Assembly (NCBI RefSeq): GCF_002844195.1 | Contig: NZ_PEND01000002.1 | Span: 310,001 to 374,000, forward strand | DNA from: Halegenticoccus soli | GTDB taxonomy: Archaea; Halobacteriota; Halobacteria; Halobacteriales; Haloferacaceae | DNA length: 64,000 nucleotides | Direction: 5' to 3' | In this document: positions 1 to 9,200 of the stretch, piece after piece | Position numbering within the stretch: position 1 is the stretch's first letter | Layout: every line of letters begins with the position of its first letter | Notes under the pieces: model-generated | Told to the model about the DNA's origin: nothing | The model's database searches: none | Seen by the model: the letters and a program-made list of their open reading frames with translations, nothing else | Made by a program: the position numbers and the translations under genes

Positions 1-116
1 ACGACGTGAGAATCCGACCGATAGATTGATACGGATGACGAGCGGCCGACGCGCGTCTGACGCGCCGACCACCCCGACGCAGTCGTGCACTTTCACTTCC
101 GCTCCGCGTGCCGGAC

Positions 117-125
117 GTTTATATA
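117..125 (+). promoter_or_regulatory. TATA-like element upstream of ilvA
   Basis: The sequence TTTATATAC lies about 110 bp before the ilvA start. A second AT-rich stretch (about 196-208, GATAAACGATTAA) sits at the usual distance for a near-leaderless ilvA mRNA. The first element could therefore drive a longer leader or an alternative transcript. This is inferred from spacing only. Confidence 0.35.
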
Positions 126-231
126 CTCGGGGATCTATCGATGAGTTGCACGTCACACGCGTGCGTTCCCCCCTTTCCCCTCATCCTTTCCGGAGATAAA
201 CGATTAACAATCACCGCCGGGTACCTCACAC

Positions 232-1443
232 ATGCTTTCGCTTTCGGACGTTCTCGCGGCTCGCGACCGCGTCGACGAAGTGGCGCGCCGGACGCCGCTC
301 GAGTACTCTCACACCTTCTCGGACATGTCGGGCGCCGACGTCCGCCTCAAACTGGAGAACTTCCAGCGGACGGGATCGTTCAAGATCCGCGGGGCCATGA
401 ACCGGATCGCGACCCTCTCGGAGACCGAGAAGGACGCGGGCGTCGTCACCGCCAGCGCCGGCAATCACGCCCAGGGCGTTGCGCTCGCCGCCACCCGCGC
501 GGGCGTGGACTCGAAGATCGTGATGCCGGAGTACGCCCCGATATCGAAGATCAAGGCGACCCGGCGCTACGGCGGCGAGGTGATCCTCCACGGGGTCGAC
601 TACAACGAGGCGCAGGCGAAGGCTCACGAGATCGAGCGCGAGGAGGGGCGGACGTACGTCCACGCGTTCGACGACGAGCACGTCATGGCCGGCCAGGGAA
701 CGATCGGCCTGGAGATCCTCGACGGCTGCCCCGAAGTCGAGACGGTCGTCGTCCCCATCGGCGGCGGCGGCCTCATCGCCGGCGTCGCCACGGCGCTGAA
801 GGAGACGCGCGAGGAGATCCGCGTGATCGGCGTCCAGGCCGAGGGGGCGTCGAGCGCCGCCGAGTCGCTGAACAAGGGGTCGGTCCACGAACTCGACAGC
901 GTCGACACCATCGCCGACGGCATCGCCACGCGGTCCGTCGGCGAGGGCACCTTCGAGGTGATACGGGAGCGCGTCGACGAGGTCGTCACCGTCTCCGACG
1001 AGGAGATCGCGGTGGCGCTCGCCTTCCTGCTCGAACGGAGCAAGACGCTCGTCGAGGGCGCGGGCGCGGTTCCGCTCGCCGCGCTCCTGTTCGAGAAGTT
1101 CCCCTACGACCCGGACGAGACGATCGTCCCGGTGTTGAGCGGCGGCAACATCGACCTGAACACCCTCACGACCGTCATCATGCGCGGGCTGGTCGAAACC
1201 GGCCGCTACCTCAAGATCAGGACCGTCCTCAAGGACCGCCCGGGCGCGCTGGAGGATCTGATCGGGATCATCGCCGACGCCCGCGCGAACATCTACGCCA
1301 TCCAGCACGACCGGACCTCCCGGGACATCGCGATGAACGCCGCCGAGGTCGTCCTCGACCTGGAGACGCGCGGCGAGGACCACGTCGAGGAGCTGCTCGA
1401 CGCCCTGCGGTCGAACGGGTACGCGGTCGAGGTGCTGGTCTGA
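232..1443 (+). CDS. ilvA: Threonine ammonia-lyase (threonine deaminase)
   Basis: PLP enzyme of 403 aa that converts L-threonine to 2-oxobutanoate and ammonia, the entry to isoleucine synthesis, in the cytoplasm. The PLP lysine is K51 in the motif GSFKIRGA, and the phosphate-binding glycine loop PIGGGGLIAG lies near residue 175. The last ~75 residues (LKIRTVLKDRPGALEDLIG onward) form an ACT domain, which suggests amino-acid feedback control. The length fits the short single-ACT type. The ATG at 232 leaves a complete N-terminus. RidA, encoded at 2455, deals with the reactive products of this enzyme, so nearby location makes biological sense. Confidence 0.93.
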   Translation: MLSLSDVLAARDRVDEVARRTPLEYSHTFSDMSGADVRLKLENFQRTGSFKIRGAMNRIATLSETEKDAGVVTASAGNHAQGVALAATRAGVDSKIVMPEYAPISKIKATRRYGGEVILHGVDYNEAQAKAHEIEREEGRTYVHAFDDEHVMAGQGTIGLEILDGCPEVETVVVPIGGGGLIAGVATALKETREEIRVIGVQAEGASSAAESLNKGSVHELDSVDTIADGIATRSVGEGTFEVIRERVDEVVTVSDEEIAVALAFLLERSKTLVEGAGAVPLAALLFEKFPYDPDETIVPVLSGGNIDLNTLTTVIMRGLVETGRYLKIRTVLKDRPGALEDLIGIIADARANIYAIQHDRTSRDIAMNAAEVVLDLETRGEDHVEELLDALRSNGYAVEVLV

Positions 1444-1455
1444 GCGGCCGGCGGC

Positions 1456-2310
1456 TCACTCGTACGTCGGGACGTGCCCGCCGTCGAACAGCAGGTCGCC
1501 GCCGTCGAGGTGCTTCGCGTGCTTCGAGAAGCCGAAGACGAACAGGTTCGCCACTTCGACGGGTTTCATCATCTCCTTCACGCGCGACCCGCCGAGCATC
1601 ACGTCCTCGATGACCTCCTCCTCGGTGATCCCGCGCTCCCGAGCGGTGTCCGGTATCTGGTTCGTCACCAGCGGCGTGCTCACGTAGCTCGTGCTGACGG
1701 TGAACGCGCGGATCTTGCCCCCGCCCTCGGCGGCGATGGACTGCGTCAACCCCCGGAGGGCGAACTTCGAGGTGATGTAGGCGACCTTGTCCTGCGTGGC
1801 GACGTGGCCGTGGATCGAGCACATGTTGCCGACGCACCCGACGCCGTCGTCCGTCGCGCGGACGTGCGGCAGCGCCAGCTTCGTCAACAGCAGCGGCGCG
1901 CGAACCATCACGTCGTGCATCGTGTCGTACGTCTCCATCGGGAACTCCTCGATCGGGTCGATGTGCTGCATGCCGGCGATGTTGGCGACGTAGCGGAGCG
2001 ACCCCTCGTCGGCGGCCGCTTCGACGATCGCCTCGACCTGGGCGTCGTCCGTCAGATCCGCCCCGACGGTCTCCACCGTCCCGGCCGCGTCGATATCCGC
2101 CGCGAGGTCCGCCGTCTCTTCGAGCCCGTCCTCGTCAACGTCCGTCGCCACGACGGTCAGCCCGTTCGCCGCGAGCGCCGCCGCCGTCGCCCGGCCGATG
2201 CCCGACGCCGCGCCCGTGACGATTGCGGCGCTCTCCGGCGCGAATCGCTCGTCGTCGATCACCAGTACCTCGTCCGCGGTCAGGTCGGTTCCGTCTGCGT
2301 CGGTCGACAT
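1456..2310 (-). CDS. SDR-family oxidoreductase, 3-hydroxybutyrate dehydrogenase-like
   Basis: Classical short-chain dehydrogenase/reductase of 284 aa. It has an NAD-binding TGAASGIG at residues 32-39, D57 at the end of beta-2 (favours NAD(H) over NADP(H)), an NIAG motif at 110-113, and a catalytic S165, Y178, K182 set (YxxxK). An acidic ~25-residue N-terminal extension precedes the Rossmann fold. The C-terminus (GDLLFDGGHVPTYE) resembles 3-hydroxybutyrate dehydrogenases, but the substrate is not proven. It converges with ilvA (12 bp between stop codons) and is divergent from ridA. Confidence 0.82.
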   Translation of the reverse strand: MSTDADGTDLTADEVLVIDDERFAPESAAIVTGAASGIGRATAAALAANGLTVVATDVDEDGLEETADLAADIDAAGTVETVGADLTDDAQVEAIVEAAADEGSLRYVANIAGMQHIDPIEEFPMETYDTMHDVMVRAPLLLTKLALPHVRATDDGVGCVGNMCSIHGHVATQDKVAYITSKFALRGLTQSIAAEGGGKIRAFTVSTSYVSTPLVTNQIPDTARERGITEEEVIEDVMLGGSRVKEMMKPVEVANLFVFGFSKHAKHLDGGDLLFDGGHVPTYE

Positions 2311-2454
2311 GTCCGGACGGTACTCGGCGAAGCGGTATAAGCGGTGTCAACGTACCGACGGCGGAACGGCGGCCGCCGATTCGGCACGGTGCGCTCCCCG
2401 GCGCTCCGCTCTCGGGCTGTGTACCTTTATTGTACCGGCCTTCGATCGCCCGGT

Positions 2455-2835
2455 ATGAAGCGGATCATCAGCACGGACGACGCGCCCGCCGCGGTCGGCG
2501 CGTACAGCCAGGCGACGACGAACGGCTCCATCCTCTTCACCGCCGGGCAGATCCCCCTCACGCCGGACGGCGACCTCCTCGACGGCGAGGACATCGCGAC
2601 GCAGACCGAACAGGCGCTCGACAACGTGATGGCGATCCTCGAATCGGAGGGCGCGTCCGCCGCGGACGTGCTGAAGGTGACGGTGTTCCTCGGGGACATC
2701 GACGACTTCGACGAGATGAACGAGACCTACGCGACGTACTTCGACGACGAGCCGCCGGCGCGAAGCGCCGTGGAGGTGGCGAACCTGCCGAAGGGCGTCG
2801 GCGTCGAGATCGAGGCCGTCGCCGCGCTGGAGTAG
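2455..2835 (+). CDS. ridA: RidA family reactive intermediate/imine deaminase
   Basis: Cytosolic trimeric enzyme of 126 aa. It hydrolyses enamine/imine intermediates released by PLP enzymes such as threonine deaminase. The hallmark segments are AVGAYSQA near the N-terminus, TAGQIPL at 29-35, and the active-site R103 with E120 in the C-terminal VGVEIEAVA strand. The ATG at 2455 was chosen because the family begins directly at MKRIIST, and a TATA-like CTTTATTG lies about 29 bp upstream. The last base of its stop codon is the first base of the next gene's GTG, so the two are probably co-translated. Confidence 0.92.
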   Translation: MKRIISTDDAPAAVGAYSQATTNGSILFTAGQIPLTPDGDLLDGEDIATQTEQALDNVMAILESEGASAADVLKVTVFLGDIDDFDEMNETYATYFDDEPPARSAVEVANLPKGVGVEIEAVAALE

Positions 2836-3041
2836 TGCGTCGCAGAGTCAAATCGAGCCTCCTGTGGGGCGCGGTCGGCGCGCTGACCTTCCTCGTGCTC
2901 GCGCAGGGGTACGTCCTCGTCGACGGTCGGCTCCCCGTGGGCTTTCTCGCCCGCCTCGCCGTCGCCGCGCTGATCGGGGCCGTCGTCGCCGGGGCGACGT
3001 ACGCGACCGAACACCGGCTGACGACGAAGGGAAGGACTTAA
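2835..3041 (+). CDS. Small two-helix membrane protein
   Basis: Protein of 68 aa starting with GTG, which overlaps the ridA stop codon by one base. It consists of a short basic N-terminus, a first hydrophobic helix (about 8-26), a short loop, a second helix (about 34-55) and a polar tail. It looks like a haloarchaeal DUF-type inner-membrane protein. No enzymatic motif is visible. Its coupling to ridA suggests co-expression rather than a known function. Confidence 0.6.
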   Translation: MRRRVKSSLLWGAVGALTFLVLAQGYVLVDGRLPVGFLARLAVAALIGAVVAGATYATEHRLTTKGRT

Positions 3042-3069
3042 ACGCCGGACCATGCTACAATCGTTGCGA

Positions 3070-3150
3070 GCCGGGATGGCTGAGTGGTAAAGCGCACGCC
3101 TGGAAAGCGTGTTCCCTCTGGGATCCTGGGTTCAAATCCCAGTCCCGGCG
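3070..3150 (+). tRNA. tRNA-Ser (GGA)
   Basis: Complete cloverleaf. The acceptor stem GCCGGGA pairs with TCCCGGC. The anticodon stem CACGC/GCGTG encloses the loop CTGGAAA with anticodon GGA. There is a variable arm of the class II type and the T-loop TTCAAAT. The discriminator base is G, as expected for serine. CCA is not encoded. Confidence 0.95.
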
Positions 3151-3374
3151 CTTCTCTCGGGACGGAACGACGCACAGTCCAGCCTCGGCGCCGGTCGCGG
3201 GCGCACTCTCCGCGTCTTCGACTCCTCGTTCTCGCGGCGGACCGCCCGCCCGCGACCGGGCGCCTTCCGCGGCGCGAGGGGCCGCCCCTCCGCGCTCGTT
3301 CACGACGCCCCGATTTTCTGTTGTCGTTTCATCAAAAACGTTCATGACGGATGCGGGCCAACCATTGGCTGACA

Positions 3375-3545
3375 ATGCCTGACACGAAGAGCGGTCGAGA
3401 GAAGAAGGGGCTGAACAAGCAAGCGCAACTCGAAGCCCGCCTCGCTCGACGTGAAATCCGGGCACTGGACGGGGAGGAAGAGCCGCCGCGGTTCGACGAG
3501 ATCGACGAGGAGCTGCTCACCGAACCGCCCGAACTCGACGACTGA
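3375..3545 (+). CDS. Small acidic conserved haloarchaeal protein
   Basis: Protein of 56 aa starting at the ATG at 3375. The N-terminal half is basic and helical (KSGREKKGLNKQAQLEARLARRE). The second half is acidic and ends in PPELDD. There are no cysteines, signal peptide or membrane segment. The skewed halves suggest a nucleic-acid or ribosome-associated peptide, but function is unknown. Confidence 0.6.
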   Translation: MPDTKSGREKKGLNKQAQLEARLARREIRALDGEEEPPRFDEIDEELLTEPPELDD

Positions 3546-3895
3546 GCGTTCTGACCCGCCGGTTCGGCGGACGTCATTTTTGCGGGAGGTTCGCGCGATG
3601 TGATCTACGCGCTCCGGAGCGGCCCGGACTCGAGGCGTCCGACGCGCCCGCAGGACGCCCCCGAGGTCAGCGTCCGGTCGTCGCTTCGGCGTCCGGCGCC
3701 CGTGCCAAGTATATAAATGACCGTCACGATCGAAGATTTCTCCGCCGTCAGATCCCGTCGAACGTTCGCACGAACGTCCCGATTGGCCGGTTCAGTCGGC
3801 CGTTTTTCTCGAACTATTTCGCCCCGTGACTCGACCCGGGCCGAATCCATTTCCGCATATTTTATATAGAAGCACAAACAATCGACCGATGGACT
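3546..3895. other. Intergenic region upstream of thermosome gene
   Basis: 350 bp with no convincing gene. It holds the thsA promoter (TATA TTTATATA at 3861-3868) and a second strong TATA-like box (TATATAAA at 3710-3717). A short partial palindrome around GAACGTTC near 3758 is followed by CGAACG and could be a regulator site. The small open frame starting at 3717 reads like translated promoter DNA. Confidence 0.5.
3861..3868 (+). promoter_or_regulatory. thsA TATA box
   Basis: TTTATATA is preceded by a purine/C-rich BRE-like CCGCATA and lies 28 bp before the thermosome ATG. This spacing predicts a very short mRNA leader, typical of haloarchaeal transcripts. Confidence 0.7.
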
Positions 3896-5557
3896 ATGAG
3901 TCAGCGAATGCAGGGTCAGCCGATGATTATTCTCGGAGAGGATTCCCAGCGCGTCAAGGACCGCGACGCGCAGGAGTACAACATCGCCGCGGCCAGGGCG
4001 GTGGCGGAGGCCGTTCGTTCGACGCTCGGGCCGAAAGGGATGGACAAGATGCTCGTCGACTCGATGGGCGACGTCACCATCACGAACGACGGCGTCACCA
4101 TCCTGAAGGAGATGGACATCGACAACCCGACGGCCGAGATGATCATCGAGGTCGCCGAGACGCAGGAGGACGAGGCGGGCGACGGCACGACCACGGCCGT
4201 CGCGATCGCCGGCGAGCTCCTGAAGAACGCCGAGGACCTGCTGGAGCAGGACATCCACCCGACGGCGGTCATCAAGGGCTTCCACCTCGCGAGCGAGAAG
4301 GCGCGCGAGGAGATCGACAACGTCGCCGAGCGGGTCGACCCCGAGGACGAGGCGCTCCTGAAGAAGGTCGCCGAGACCTCGATGACGGGCAAGGGCGCCG
4401 AGCTCAACAAGGAACTGCTCGCCGACCTCGTCGTCGGCGCCGTCCAGCAGGTCACCGTCGAGGCCGACGACGGCTCCTACGTCGTCGACCTGGAGAACGT
4501 CAACATCGAGACCCAGACAGGCCGGTCGGCCGGCGAGTCCGAACTCCTCGTGGGCGCGGTCATCGACAAGGACCCGGTCCACGACGACATGCCCGTCGAG
4601 TTCGACGACGCCGAGGTGCTGCTCCTGAACGAATCGATCGAGGTAGAGGAGGCCAACGCCGACACGCAGGTCAACATCGAGAGCCCCGACCAGCTCCAGA
4701 AGTTCCTCGACCAGGAGGAAGAGCAGCTGAAGAAGAAGGTCCAGCAGATCAAAGACGCCGGGGCCGACGTGGTCTTCTGCCAGAAGGGCATCGACGACCT
4801 CGCCCAGCACTACCTCGCCAAGGAGGGCATCCTCGCCGTCCGCCGCGTGAAGAAGTCGGACATGAAGTTCCTGAAGAACGTCCTCGGGGGCTCCATCGTC
4901 ACTGACCTCGACAGCGTCGAGGACGGCGACCTCGGCCACGGCTCGGTCCGCCGCGACGAGGAGGACGAGCTGTTCTACGTCGAGGGCGACGACGCCCACG
5001 GCGTCACGCTGCTGCTGCGCGGCTCGACCGACCACGTGGTCGACGAGCTCGAACGCGGCATCGAGGACGCGCTCGACGTGGTCGCGACGACCGTCTCCGA
5101 CGGCCGCGTCCTCGCCGGCGGCGGCGCGATCGAGGTCGAACTCGCCTCCAGGCTCCGCGACTACGCCGACTCGGTCTCCGGCCGCGAGCAGCTCGCGGTC
5201 GAATCGTTCGCCGACGCGCTCGAACTCGTCCCGCGCGTGCTCGCCGAGAACGCCGGCCTCGACAGCATCGACACGCTCGTCGACCTGCGCGCGGCCCACG
5301 AGGACGGCGAGGTCCGCGCCGGCCTGAACGTCTTCAGCGGCGACGTGGAGGACACCTTCGACGCCGGCATCGTCGAGCCGGCCCACGCGAAGGAACAGGC
5401 GATCGCCTCCGCCACCGAGGCCGCCAACCTCGTGCTCAAGATCGACGACATCATCGCCGCCGGCGACCTCTCCACCGAGGGCGACGACGAGGAGATGGGC
5501 GGCGCCGGCGGCATGGGTGGCATGGGCGGTATGGGCGGCATGGGCGGCGCGATGTAA
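3896..5557 (+). CDS. thsA: Thermosome subunit (group II chaperonin)
   Basis: ATP-dependent chaperonin subunit of 553 aa that forms the double-ring, CCT-related folding chamber in the cytosol. Visible hallmarks are [16 protein letters not shown] (residues 44-59), the ATP/Mg loop GDGTTT at 95-100, an intact apical domain, and a GGM-rich C-terminal tail ([14 protein letters not shown]) like the GroEL and thermosome chamber tails. The length is normal for the family. The strong TATA box and 3' hairpin suggest an independent, highly expressed transcription unit. Haloarchaea usually carry several paralogues, so the exact subunit number cannot be assigned here. Confidence 0.95.
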   Translation: MSQRMQGQPMIILGEDSQRVKDRDAQEYNIAAARAVAEAVRSTLGPKGMDKMLVDSMGDVTITNDGVTILKEMDIDNPTAEMIIEVAETQEDEAGDGTTTAVAIAGELLKNAEDLLEQDIHPTAVIKGFHLASEKAREEIDNVAERVDPEDEALLKKVAETSMTGKGAELNKELLADLVVGAVQQVTVEADDGSYVVDLENVNIETQTGRSAGESELLVGAVIDKDPVHDDMPVEFDDAEVLLLNESIEVEEANADTQVNIESPDQLQKFLDQEEEQLKKKVQQIKDAGADVVFCQKGIDDLAQHYLAKEGILAVRRVKKSDMKFLKNVLGGSIVTDLDSVEDGDLGHGSVRRDEEDELFYVEGDDAHGVTLLLRGSTDHVVDELERGIEDALDVVATTVSDGRVLAGGGAIEVELASRLRDYADSVSGREQLAVESFADALELVPRVLAENAGLDSIDTLVDLRAAHEDGEVRAGLNVFSGDVEDTFDAGIVEPAHAKEQAIASATEAANLVLKIDDIIAAGDLSTEGDDEEMGGAGGMGGMGGMGGMGGAM

Positions 5558-5563
5558 AACGAC

Positions 5564-5604
5564 CTTTTGCTCTACGGGCCGCCTCCGGCGGCCCTCGGCA
5601 AAAG
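5564..5604 (+). terminator. Hairpin terminator after thsA
   Basis: It starts 7 bp after the thsA stop codon. The outer arms CTTTTGC (5564-5570) and GCAAAAG (5598-5604) enclose an 8-bp perfect GC stem (5576-5583 with 5587-5594) around a 3-base loop. The TTTT run lies within the 5' arm. Confidence 0.6.
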
Positions 5605-6091
5605 CTCGATCGAAAACGCTCGTCGCTCACTTCGCTACGCTCCGTTCGCTCCTCGGCTCGGGCCTGACGGCCCTCGCGGTGAGCGAACTGATCCCACATC
5701 CGTTTCGCCGCCGGACGACTGCGTTTCGACTCGTTTTTCCGCCCGTCACCCCCGACGAGCCGCCGTAATCGCCACTGGACGGGACCGACGGTCGCTCGTT
5801 CGACTGACGGCCGGTTCCTGTGTGCGGGAACCGCCGCACTCCCGTCGAATTCGATCGTCGACGACCATACTAGTGACAGCCGGGTGACCTGAACGCCGGA
5901 GGCCGATCAGCGCGCGCCACCGACCGCAGATCCGACTTGCGTCCACGTTGACTGATCACGTATCAGATTGCGATTAATTGATTGGTCTGTTATAATTTCA
6001 ATAATTCCTTAAGAAAGTATTTTATTGTGGAGTTTCATTTCTCCTATTGTATAGCTCAATCAACATTCGTAAGAAACAGATACATACATAA
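5605..6091. other. Long intergenic region with AT-rich promoter zone
   Basis: The first ~330 bp are GC-rich with the CGCTCACTTCGCT-type low-complexity sequence common between haloarchaeal genes. From about 5955 to 6091 the DNA turns markedly AT-rich (for example TGTTATAATTTCAATAATTCC). This is consistent with a strong or regulated promoter for the secreted protein at 6092. No gene is supported. Confidence 0.5.
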
Positions 6092-7213
6092 ATGGGACGT
6101 AAGAAGCGAGTAACGAGCGTTCTACTCACGGTGTGCGTTATCCTCAGCGTCATCGTGATGGCACAGCCCTCCGCCGCCGTTCTGACGACGGTCGACGGGC
6201 CCGATCAGGTACAGCAGTCGGAGACCGTCGAGCTGACCTCGACGGTGGAGATCAGAGAGGACGAGCGGATCCCGATAGACCGGTTCGCCCTCACGTTCGC
6301 CCCCGAGGACGGTGACGAGGGCGACCAGGTGACGGTCTACTTCGCGCCTAACGGGACGGTCCTCGACGTCGAGGGCGACAGCGACGGAATCGACGTGGAG
6401 AGCATGCAGGACTCGCTGGAGATCGACCCGGTCAGCACCGAGGGGTTCGCCACCGACTCGGGCACTGACGAGCGCACCGGGGAGACCTACGAGTTCGGCT
6501 ACGGCGAGCACGTCGACGGCGCTCCGTCATTCGAGTACGCGATCTCCTTCGACGCGTCCGCGTTCGACGAAGGCGTGTACACGACGCAGCTGGGCATCGA
6601 CACCGGCGACCGGACGCTCTTCACCTCCGAGGAGAAGTCGTTCGAAGTGACCGCCGCCGAGGAGCAGCCGGAGGAACCCGAAGAACCTGAAGAGCCCGAG
6701 GAGCCGGAAGAACCCGAGGAGCCGTGCCCGCCGGAGGAGCCGGAAGAGCCTGAGGAGCCGGAAGAGCCTGAGGAGCCGGAAGAGCCTGAGGAGCCGGAAG
6801 AGCCTGAGGAGCCCGAGGAACCCGAGCAGCCCGACGACCGCGAGCAGATCATCTCGATCATCGACCAGCTCATCGAGCTGCTGGAGCAGCTCCGCGAGCT
6901 CCTGGCCGGTGACGAGCTCGTCTCGCTGATCGACCAGCTCCTCGAACTGCTGGAGCAGCTCCGCGACGCCCTGGCCGGTGACGGCGAGATGCCGGAGATG
7001 CCGGACGACCCGGAGGAGCCGGAGATGCCGGAAGACCCGGAGATGCCGGAGGACCCTGAGGACCGCGACGAGCTCGCCTCCTTCATCGAGCGGCTCATCG
7101 AGCTGCTGGAGGACCTCCGCGACTTCCTCTCGAGCGACGCGTTCATCTCGCTGATCGACCAGGCCATCGAGGTGCTGGAGCAGATCCTGGACGCGCTGGA
7201 GCAGAACAGCTAA
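6092..7213 (+). CDS. Secreted protein with EEP-repeat linker and repeated amphipathic helices
   Basis: Protein of 373 aa, not assigned to a known family. A Sec-type signal peptide spans residues 1-29 (basic MGRKKR, hydrophobic core, AQPSAA cleavage site). A ~150-residue beta-rich acidic domain follows, then a Glu-Glu-Pro linker (about 190-248) interrupted once by CPP. The C-terminal part has four related ~22-residue Leu/Ile-rich helices of the form SLIDQLLELLEQLRDALAG. They are arranged as two pairs separated by a PEMPEDPEMP linker. No PGF-CTERM sorting signal or C-terminal membrane anchor is present. The layout suggests an extracellular coiled-coil oligomer on a rigid stalk; function is unknown. 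The gene sits alone between long intergenic regions. Confidence 0.8.
   Translation: MGRKKRVTSVLLTVCVILSVIVMAQPSAAVLTTVDGPDQVQQSETVELTSTVEIREDERIPIDRFALTFAPEDGDEGDQVTVYFAPNGTVLDVEGDSDGIDVESMQDSLEIDPVSTEGFATDSGTDERTGETYEFGYGEHVDGAPSFEYAISFDASAFDEGVYTTQLGIDTGDRTLFTSEEKSFEVTAAEEQPEEPEEPEEPEEPEEPEEPCPPEEPEEPEEPEEPEEPEEPEEPEEPEEPEEPEQPDDREQIISIIDQLIELLEQLRELLAGDELVSLIDQLLELLEQLRDALAGDGEMPEMPDDPEEPEMPEDPEMPEDPEDRDELASFIERLIELLEDLRDFLSSDAFISLIDQAIEVLEQILDALEQNS
6734..6805 (+). repeat. Four perfect 18-bp tandem repeats
   Basis: The unit GAGGAGCCGGAAGAGCCT occurs four times without a mismatch and encodes EEPEEP each time. Neighbouring EEP codons use different synonyms, so this block looks like a recent slippage expansion. 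It could vary in copy number without breaking the frame. Confidence 0.95.
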
Positions 7214-7417
7214 ACTGACGGCCGGACCCGACGCGGCGTCGTTCGGGCGGGCGGCAAACGAGCCGCCGTCCCGTAGTTGTCGGCCGGTTTCATTTTCTCG
7301 GAGCCGAGCGCGATGGTGACCTCGACAGCGTCGACAACGTCGACGGGCCGGTCGGCTTCCGCGTCGCCCGCGGGGACGATAATCCGCGTGTGTCGACCTG
7401 AACGCCCCGAGCGGGGA

Positions 7418-7915
7418 CTACGACCGCGCCGTTTCGTCGGGGCACTCGGCGCGTCCGGCCGTCACGGCGACCGTCGGCTCGGGGGTGCCTCGCTGTTCGA
7501 CGACGACGCCGAACTGAACGCAGTCGTACTCGACGTCGGTCGTCGAGAAGCCGTGTTCCGGGTTCCGGTCCCGTCCTTCGAGCCACGCGGTCGCGAGGTA
7601 CCGGCCGGGGCCTCGCGGGAGTCCGTCGAAGACGTGCTCCGAGCCGTCACGGGGGTCTCCGGGCGGCATCTCGGCGGTTCGTTCGTACACGACCTCGTCC
7701 GCATCGTCGATTCGGAGGTGGACCGTTCGCGCCTCTTCGGTGTCGTTCTTGGCGACGATGGGACCGACGATCCGGGCGGCGTTCCGCGATTCTGACGACT
7801 GTAATGACAGTGCCGAACAGCCAGCGACTGCTACTAGCGCGGGAGGGATCGACGCGACGAGGGCGCGTCTCGAAATTCGGGGCGCGACTACGTCCGACTT
7901 TCTCGTCCTTGTCAT
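7418..7915 (-). CDS. Tat-exported lipoprotein of unknown function
   Basis: Protein of 165 aa. The start is placed at the ATG at 7915, giving a short N-region before the twin arginines R16-R17. A hydrophobic stretch and the lipobox VAGC (Cys33) follow. The mature part is a small beta-sandwich-like domain with EARTVHLRIDDADEVVYE and PPGDPRDGSEHVFDGLP. It resembles the immunoglobulin-like carrier lipoproteins common in haloarchaea. It probably sits on the outer face of the membrane. No catalytic motif is seen. Confidence 0.7.
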   Translation of the reverse strand: MTRTRKSDVVAPRISRRALVASIPPALVAVAGCSALSLQSSESRNAARIVGPIVAKNDTEEARTVHLRIDDADEVVYERTAEMPPGDPRDGSEHVFDGLPRGPGRYLATAWLEGRDRNPEHGFSTTDVEYDCVQFGVVVEQRGTPEPTVAVTAGRAECPDETARS

Positions 7916-8031
7916 CAGATTTGCGATCGGATGACGATTACTGCACCAACTCGGACGAAACCATAGCATAATCCGTTTCGGGGCAGTCGCGTTCAGCAGT
8001 AACTAAATACGATCCCGCAAATTTTGCGCAC

Positions 8032-9024
8032 ATGAAGACGCTGCTGCTGAACAGCGCCGACGTGCACGAGAACGCTCCGATGCCGGAGCTCATCCGCGCG
8101 ATCGAGGACGCCTTCGCCGCCTACGAGCGCGGCGACGCGCAGATGCCGCCCAAGTCGTACATCGACCTGCCGCAGTACAACGGCGACTTCCGGTCGATGC
8201 CGGCGTACCTGGACGCGGGCGACTGGGACGCCGCGGGGATCAAGTGGGTGAACGTCCACCCGGACAACCGCGAGGCGTACGACCTCCCGACCGTCATGGG
8301 GACGATGATCTACTCCGACCCCAAGAACGCCTTCCCGCTCGCCGTCCTCGACGGCACCGAACTGACGATGCAGCGGACGGGCGCGGCGGCCGCGGTCGCC
8401 ACCGACCACCTCGCCGTCGAGGACGCCACGAGCATGGGCATCATCGGCGCGGGCGTCCAGTCGTACACGCAGCTGGAGGCGATCTCTGCGGTGCGCCCCA
8501 TCGAGGAGGTCGTGGTCTCCGACCTCGACGCGGAGCGCGTCGCCGCGTTCTGCGAGCGCTTCGAGGACCGCTTCGACGTTCGCGGCGGCTCCATCGAGGA
8601 GGCCGCCTCCCGCGACGTGCTCTCGACCGTGACGCCCGTCGAGGACCCCATCGTCCCCCGCGAGGCCGTCGGCGACCGCACCCACGTCAACGCGATGGGG
8701 GCCGACGCCGAGGGCAAGCACGAACTCGCCGACGAGGTGCTCCTCGACGCGAAGCTCATCATCGACGACTACGAGCAGACGACCCACTCCGGCGAGATCA
8801 ACGTCCCCTACCGCGAGGGGACGCTGACGGACGAGGACATCTACGGTGCCATCGGCGAGATCGTCGTCGGCGAGAAGGAGGGACGCACCGCCGACGACGG
8901 CGTCACGGTCTTCGACTCGACCGGGCTGGCGATCCAGGACGTCGCGGCCGCGCACGTCGTCTACGAGCACGCGAACGAGAACGACAACGGCTACCCCTTC
9001 GACCTGATCGGCCTCGACGACTGA
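8032..9024 (+). CDS. Alanine dehydrogenase / ornithine cyclodeaminase family (archaeal Ala type)
   Basis: NAD-dependent enzyme of 330 aa in the OCD/mu-crystallin superfamily. Visible features are the substrate-binding region with K71 and R115 (TELTMQRTGAAAA), the Rossmann motif GIIGAGVQ at 137-143, and D109-type acid residues near the active site. In archaea this fold often acts as alanine dehydrogenase (pyruvate + NH3 + NADH to alanine), but ornithine cyclodeaminase and imine reductase activities share the same signatures. Full length for the family. It is transcribed alone. Confidence 0.82.
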   Translation: MKTLLLNSADVHENAPMPELIRAIEDAFAAYERGDAQMPPKSYIDLPQYNGDFRSMPAYLDAGDWDAAGIKWVNVHPDNREAYDLPTVMGTMIYSDPKNAFPLAVLDGTELTMQRTGAAAAVATDHLAVEDATSMGIIGAGVQSYTQLEAISAVRPIEEVVVSDLDAERVAAFCERFEDRFDVRGGSIEEAASRDVLSTVTPVEDPIVPREAVGDRTHVNAMGADAEGKHELADEVLLDAKLIIDDYEQTTHSGEINVPYREGTLTDEDIYGAIGEIVVGEKEGRTADDGVTVFDSTGLAIQDVAAAHVVYEHANENDNGYPFDLIGLDD

Positions 9025-9200
9025 GGACGGTCCGCTTTTCGGTCGGTTCGCGCCCGCGCTACCAGTTCGAGCGAACGTCGGGATAATTGCCCACGCACGC
9101 TATCTCCGGAGAACTGGTGTCTTCCTAACCACCCACGGATTTGGATATATTTCCTCTCGGCACCAAAGATTTACGATAATGGGCTGGGTAGGTAGTAGTG

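Noticed and set aside
108-1613. 501-codon frame overlapping ilvA
   Set aside because: Arg-rich translation of the ilvA codons in another frame; only the first 40 codons precede ilvA and no family text is present.
3717-3869. 50-codon frame starting after TATATAAATG
   Set aside because: Arg/Ser/Thr-rich, ends inside the thsA TATA box (ATATAG stop), likely chance.
3605-5386. Long minus-strand open frame (593 codons) opposite thsA
   Set aside because: It is the mirror of the thermosome gene; high third-position GC opens antisense frames. The product (strings of [16 protein letters not shown] type) has no fold-like pattern.
5620-5690. CGCTCACTTCGCTACGCTCC-type sequence as a mobile repeat
   Set aside because: This low-complexity text recurs between many haloarchaeal genes (also near 47640) and shows no defined ends.
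6661-6830. Possible CRISPR-like repeat array
   Set aside because: Units are in-frame EEP codons with no spacers; this is a protein repeat.
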